Origin: Silvania hatchlandensis
Lineage (GTDB): Bacteria; Pseudomonadota; Gammaproteobacteria; Enterobacterales; Enterobacteriaceae
Reading direction: 5' to 3'
Length of the DNA stretch: 64,000 nucleotides
NCBI RefSeq assembly: GCF_025564065.1
Contig: NZ_JAMGZK010000038.1
Span: 59,194-123,193, forward strand
Part shown: piece by piece, positions 61,788 through 64,000 of the stretch
Layout of the letters: every line of letters starts with the position of its first letter
How positions within the stretch are numbered: position 1 is the first letter of the stretch
Notes under the pieces: model-generated
Databases searched by the model: none
The model's input: only the letters and a program-made list of their open reading frames with translations
What the model was told of the DNA's origin: nothing
Made by a program: the position numbers and the translations under genes

Positions 61788-63149
61788 TTATTTTTTGGGG
61801 GTGATTTTCGTCACTGAGCCCGTTTGAGCTTTATCCCCGGTAGTACCATACATAGACACCAGATAAACGGCACCATCAGGCGCGACAGTCAGGTGGTTTG
61901 GCGTATCATCCATCGGGATATTCGCAACCAGTTTACCGTCCTTGTCCAGAACAGCAACGGTTCCGCCTGCACGCGTGGCGGCGAACACCTGCGACGTCAC
62001 CGGATCCCAAACGACAGAGACGCCCCCGGCACCAATGTAGGTATCGGCGAGAACCTTGCCGTCCGCATCAAGAACCACGACATTGTTCGTCTCCTGGGAA
62101 ACGACGTAAAGACGGCCGGTTTTCGGATCGCGCGCGATGTCGGTTGCGCCTTGCGCCTGAGGTATTTTCACCGTTGTACTTTTGCTCGTTTTGAGATCAA
62201 TCCAGCCCACCCAGGGCGTATCGCGGCTAACGCCATAGAGTTTTCCACCGGCACTGTCGAGCGCAAGATCTGTATTGTAAAACGCGTCGCGGCCGCGGTT
62301 CGTCACGAACGCCATCTGACCGATATGCTCCAGCGTTTTGGTATCATAAACCTCGATAAAACCGGTCAGCGCTGCGCTGACATAAGCCCGATTGTGGGCT
62401 TCATCAATAATCACATCGCGTGGATGTACGACCGTCCCCTCAGGAAAGACTTTCACGACGGAAAGCGTTTTTGCGTCATAGACGGTCACCGTCTCGGCAA
62501 GCGTATTTGTCGTCCAGACCTGGTTATGGACATTATCAATACCGATGCCGAAGACACCAATCTGCTCACCCTTTTTGTCTTTAGGCAGCGTGGCCTCCGC
62601 TTCGACAGCCAGCGTTCCGGCGTTCAGTCTCATCAGGCGGCTACCATCCTTCGGGCCGCGTGCAGAGGTCACGAACAGCTTGCCGTCGGCCGAAACTGCC
62701 GACTGGTAAGCTCGCTCACCGACGGGAATGGTTTGCAGCCTGAAAGCCTCCGTGTTTTTCGGGGGAACAATTTGGGACAATTTCAACATGACCTGCGAAA
62801 CACTCGCCGGATTTTGCGTGATAACAGTGAGTGGATGGAGGCCTGTAGCGGCATCGGCCGGAATGGTTAACGGAATAGTGAGGTTTCCCTTCTCGTCGGC
62901 GGTCAGTGGTTTCGGTGTCAGGACTTCAGCACCATTCAGCATGGTGACAGTCGCGCCCGCCTGCAGGCTCTTAATCGATATAACCGTTTTATCTCCGGGC
63001 TTAACAGGAACGTCCCGTGATCCAGCACGGATACTGCCAGGAAAGGTAGTGGTAGCGGCTGTCCATTGGCTATCGGCGTATGCCGCTGTGGCAGTTGACA
63101 TCGCAATCGTGGAGGCCAATAGCACTGAACGGACTGAAATTCTTCTCAT
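61788..63149 (-). CDS. Secreted YVTN beta-propeller protein (YncE-like, second in window)
   Basis: A 453-residue protein with signal peptide MRRISVRSVLLASTIAMSTATAAYA. An N-terminal beta-domain of about 110 residues is followed by YVTN-type propeller blades (VFGIGIDNVHNQVWTTNTLA, HPRDVIIDEAHNRAYVSAAL, VSVVWDPVTSQVFAATRAGG). It is only distantly like the YncE-like protein at 52.9 kb. The start follows GGAGATAAG. A Fur-like box lies 125-150 bases upstream, so iron-dependent expression is plausible. Function unknown. Confidence 0.82.
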   Translation of the reverse strand: MRRISVRSVLLASTIAMSTATAAYADSQWTAATTTFPGSIRAGSRDVPVKPGDKTVISIKSLQAGATVTMLNGAEVLTPKPLTADEKGNLTIPLTIPADAATGLHPLTVITQNPASVSQVMLKLSQIVPPKNTEAFRLQTIPVGERAYQSAVSADGKLFVTSARGPKDGSRLMRLNAGTLAVEAEATLPKDKKGEQIGVFGIGIDNVHNQVWTTNTLAETVTVYDAKTLSVVKVFPEGTVVHPRDVIIDEAHNRAYVSAALTGFIEVYDTKTLEHIGQMAFVTNRGRDAFYNTDLALDSAGGKLYGVSRDTPWVGWIDLKTSKSTTVKIPQAQGATDIARDPKTGRLYVVSQETNNVVVLDADGKVLADTYIGAGGVSVVWDPVTSQVFAATRAGGTVAVLDKDGKLVANIPMDDTPNHLTVAPDGAVYLVSMYGTTGDKAQTGSVTKITPKK

Positions 63150-63481
63150 CTTATCTCCATAAATTGAATAAATGCTGCATCTCAACGCAGCCACAGGTTA
63201 TTCCCCATTCGCTGAGTCTTACCTTCCGTCCTGAGAAATATGTCTTGTTATTTGCGCATTCAACATACCATATGGATGCAAATAATTATCATTACTGTTT
63301 TGAGTGTTATCTTAAATGCGGGGGCGTTTGATGTGCTGCGGGCGAACGAGCTGAAGATTTTCCAGTAAGGGGCGGCTATGTGCCAACAAGAGACGTTAAA
63401 GCATTCGATTCACTCAGACGCTGAGCTAAAGTAATCTGAAGGTAACTTGTAACCTCATATATCTTGGTGAAGAGACACAGA
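63150..63481. promoter_or_regulatory. Divergent spacer with Fur-like box before the propeller gene
   Basis: The 332 bases have no gene. GCAAATAATTATCATTAC (63278-63295) contains overlapping NATWAT hexamers typical of Fur sites, oriented for the propeller gene. No other strong signal seen. Confidence 0.45.
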
Positions 63482-63880
63482 ATGCTGAACGGACTGAATC
63501 ATATAACAATCGCCGTGAGCGATGTTTCAAGAAGCTTTGATTTTTATGTAAACAGACTTGGTTTTACACCAAAGGCCAAATGGGCCGGTGGTGCCTACCT
63601 TAGTCTTGGTAATCTATGGCTGTGCCTTTCTGCGGATTCTGTCGCTACTCGAGAAGATTACACTCATTACGCATTCAGTATCAGAAGCGAAGACTTCGAT
63701 GTATATGTTAAAAAGCTGAAATCATCAGGCATTACAGAGTGGAAAATAAACAAGAGTGAAGGTAAATCAATTTACTTTTTAGATCCAGATGGACACAAGC
63801 TGGAAATTCATGACGGAAATTTGGATAGCCGCCTCAGAGCCTGCATAAAGCATCCTTATGAAAAAATGGAGTTTTTCTAA
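63482..63880 (+). CDS. FosA-family fosfomycin-inactivating glutathione transferase-like protein
   Basis: A 132-residue VOC-fold protein. FosA metal ligands are at the right places: His7 in GLNHITIAVS, His62 in YTHYAFSI, and Glu108 in DPDGHKLEIHDG. KSEGKSIYFLDPDG is the K+-loop/fosfomycin region. It should add glutathione to fosfomycin, but it is clearly diverged from the FosA2/FosA7 types I know. The gene is more AT-rich than its neighbours, suggesting separate ancestry. The start at 63482 matches FosA; 6 in-frame codons precede it. Confidence 0.85.
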   Translation: MLNGLNHITIAVSDVSRSFDFYVNRLGFTPKAKWAGGAYLSLGNLWLCLSADSVATREDYTHYAFSIRSEDFDVYVKKLKSSGITEWKINKSEGKSIYFLDPDGHKLEIHDGNLDSRLRACIKHPYEKMEFF

Positions 63881-64000
63881 TGTCGAGGAATGGAAGAGAG
63901 CAATGATATTTTGGCTTGTCAGAGTAGATGGAAATGGTCAATGTATCCACATACGGACGACTTCAACCTCGAATAGATATTCAGAACTGACGTCCGCTCC

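Noticed and set aside
61824..62870. 348-codon plus-strand open frame
   Set aside because: Shadow of the secreted propeller gene on the minus strand.
63903..64000. Possible gene start running off the window end
   Set aside because: About 30 codons are too few to judge, and no family feature is visible.

Overview
The window is a chromosomal segment of a member of the Enterobacteriaceae, most likely near Enterobacter, Leclercia or Lelliottia. From about 1.4 to 28.5 kb it carries, in reverse order, the block known in Escherichia coli as trg-ydcI-ydcJ(hglS)-opgD-rimL-ydcK-tehA-tehB-ydcL-ydcO-sutR-rlhA-yncJ, with near-identical gene lengths. Genes absent from the E. coli block are inserted between its members, and ydcH is missing. 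Genus and species cannot be fixed from the sequence alone. There are no rRNA or tRNA genes, insertion sequences, integrases or CRISPR arrays.

Layout. 1-1.3 kb: end of a cyanide-insensitive-type cytochrome bd oxidase operon with a tiny third subunit-like gene. 1.4-5.5 kb: yncJ, rlhA, sutR, ydcO. 5.5-11.2 kb: AraC regulator/EamA exporter pair, lipoprotein YdcL, and a dipeptide-type binding protein divergent from a peptidase T. 11.2-16.3 kb: tehAB, ydcK, rimL, opgD. 16.5-19.4 kb: methionine-aminotransferase-like gene plus amino-acid binding protein, divergent from a LysR gene. 19.4-26.7 kb: carboxylesterase, hglS, ydcI, and a PQQ-dependent membrane dehydrogenase. 26.7-30.1 kb: trg and frmRA. 30.3-37.2 kb: a small lipoprotein and a rhamnoside-utilisation cluster (AraC regulator, MFS transporter, GH78 alpha-L-rhamnosidase, outer-membrane porin). 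37.4-40.6 kb: yedK and SOS-controlled umuDC. 40.8-45.9 kb: a self-contained cassette of a GntR regulator, RpiB-type isomerase, beta-hydroxyacid dehydrogenase and a complete polar-amino-acid-type ABC importer. 46-48.3 kb: LysR regulator, small detoxification enzymes, acetyltransferase. 48.3-52.9 kb: a divergent molybdenum/c-di-GMP locus. 52.9-56.6 kb: a TonB receptor plus YncE-like propeller. 56.7-61.6 kb: glutathione peroxidase, a decayed stretch, an unusual DapF-like protein, a CGNR regulator, an HxlR/alcohol dehydrogenase pair and a small secreted protein. 61.8-64 kb: a second propeller protein and a FosA-like gene.

The most interesting parts are three. (1) At 48.3-52.9 kb a class III (MolA-like) binding protein and a ModA-like protein without a signal peptide lie behind a near-perfect ModE-type operator. 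Divergent to them are a secreted, cysteine-free protein of the sulfite-oxidase (molybdopterin-binding) fold and a membrane GGDEF-EAL protein. Together they could couple molybdenum status to c-di-GMP; that link is inference. (2) The 40.8-45.9 kb cassette combines an amino-acid-type importer with sugar-phosphate isomerase and hydroxyacid dehydrogenase families but no kinase, so its substrate is not obvious. (3) The DapF-fold protein at 57.9 kb has serine at both catalytic cysteine positions, so it should not be a normal diaminopimelate epimerase.
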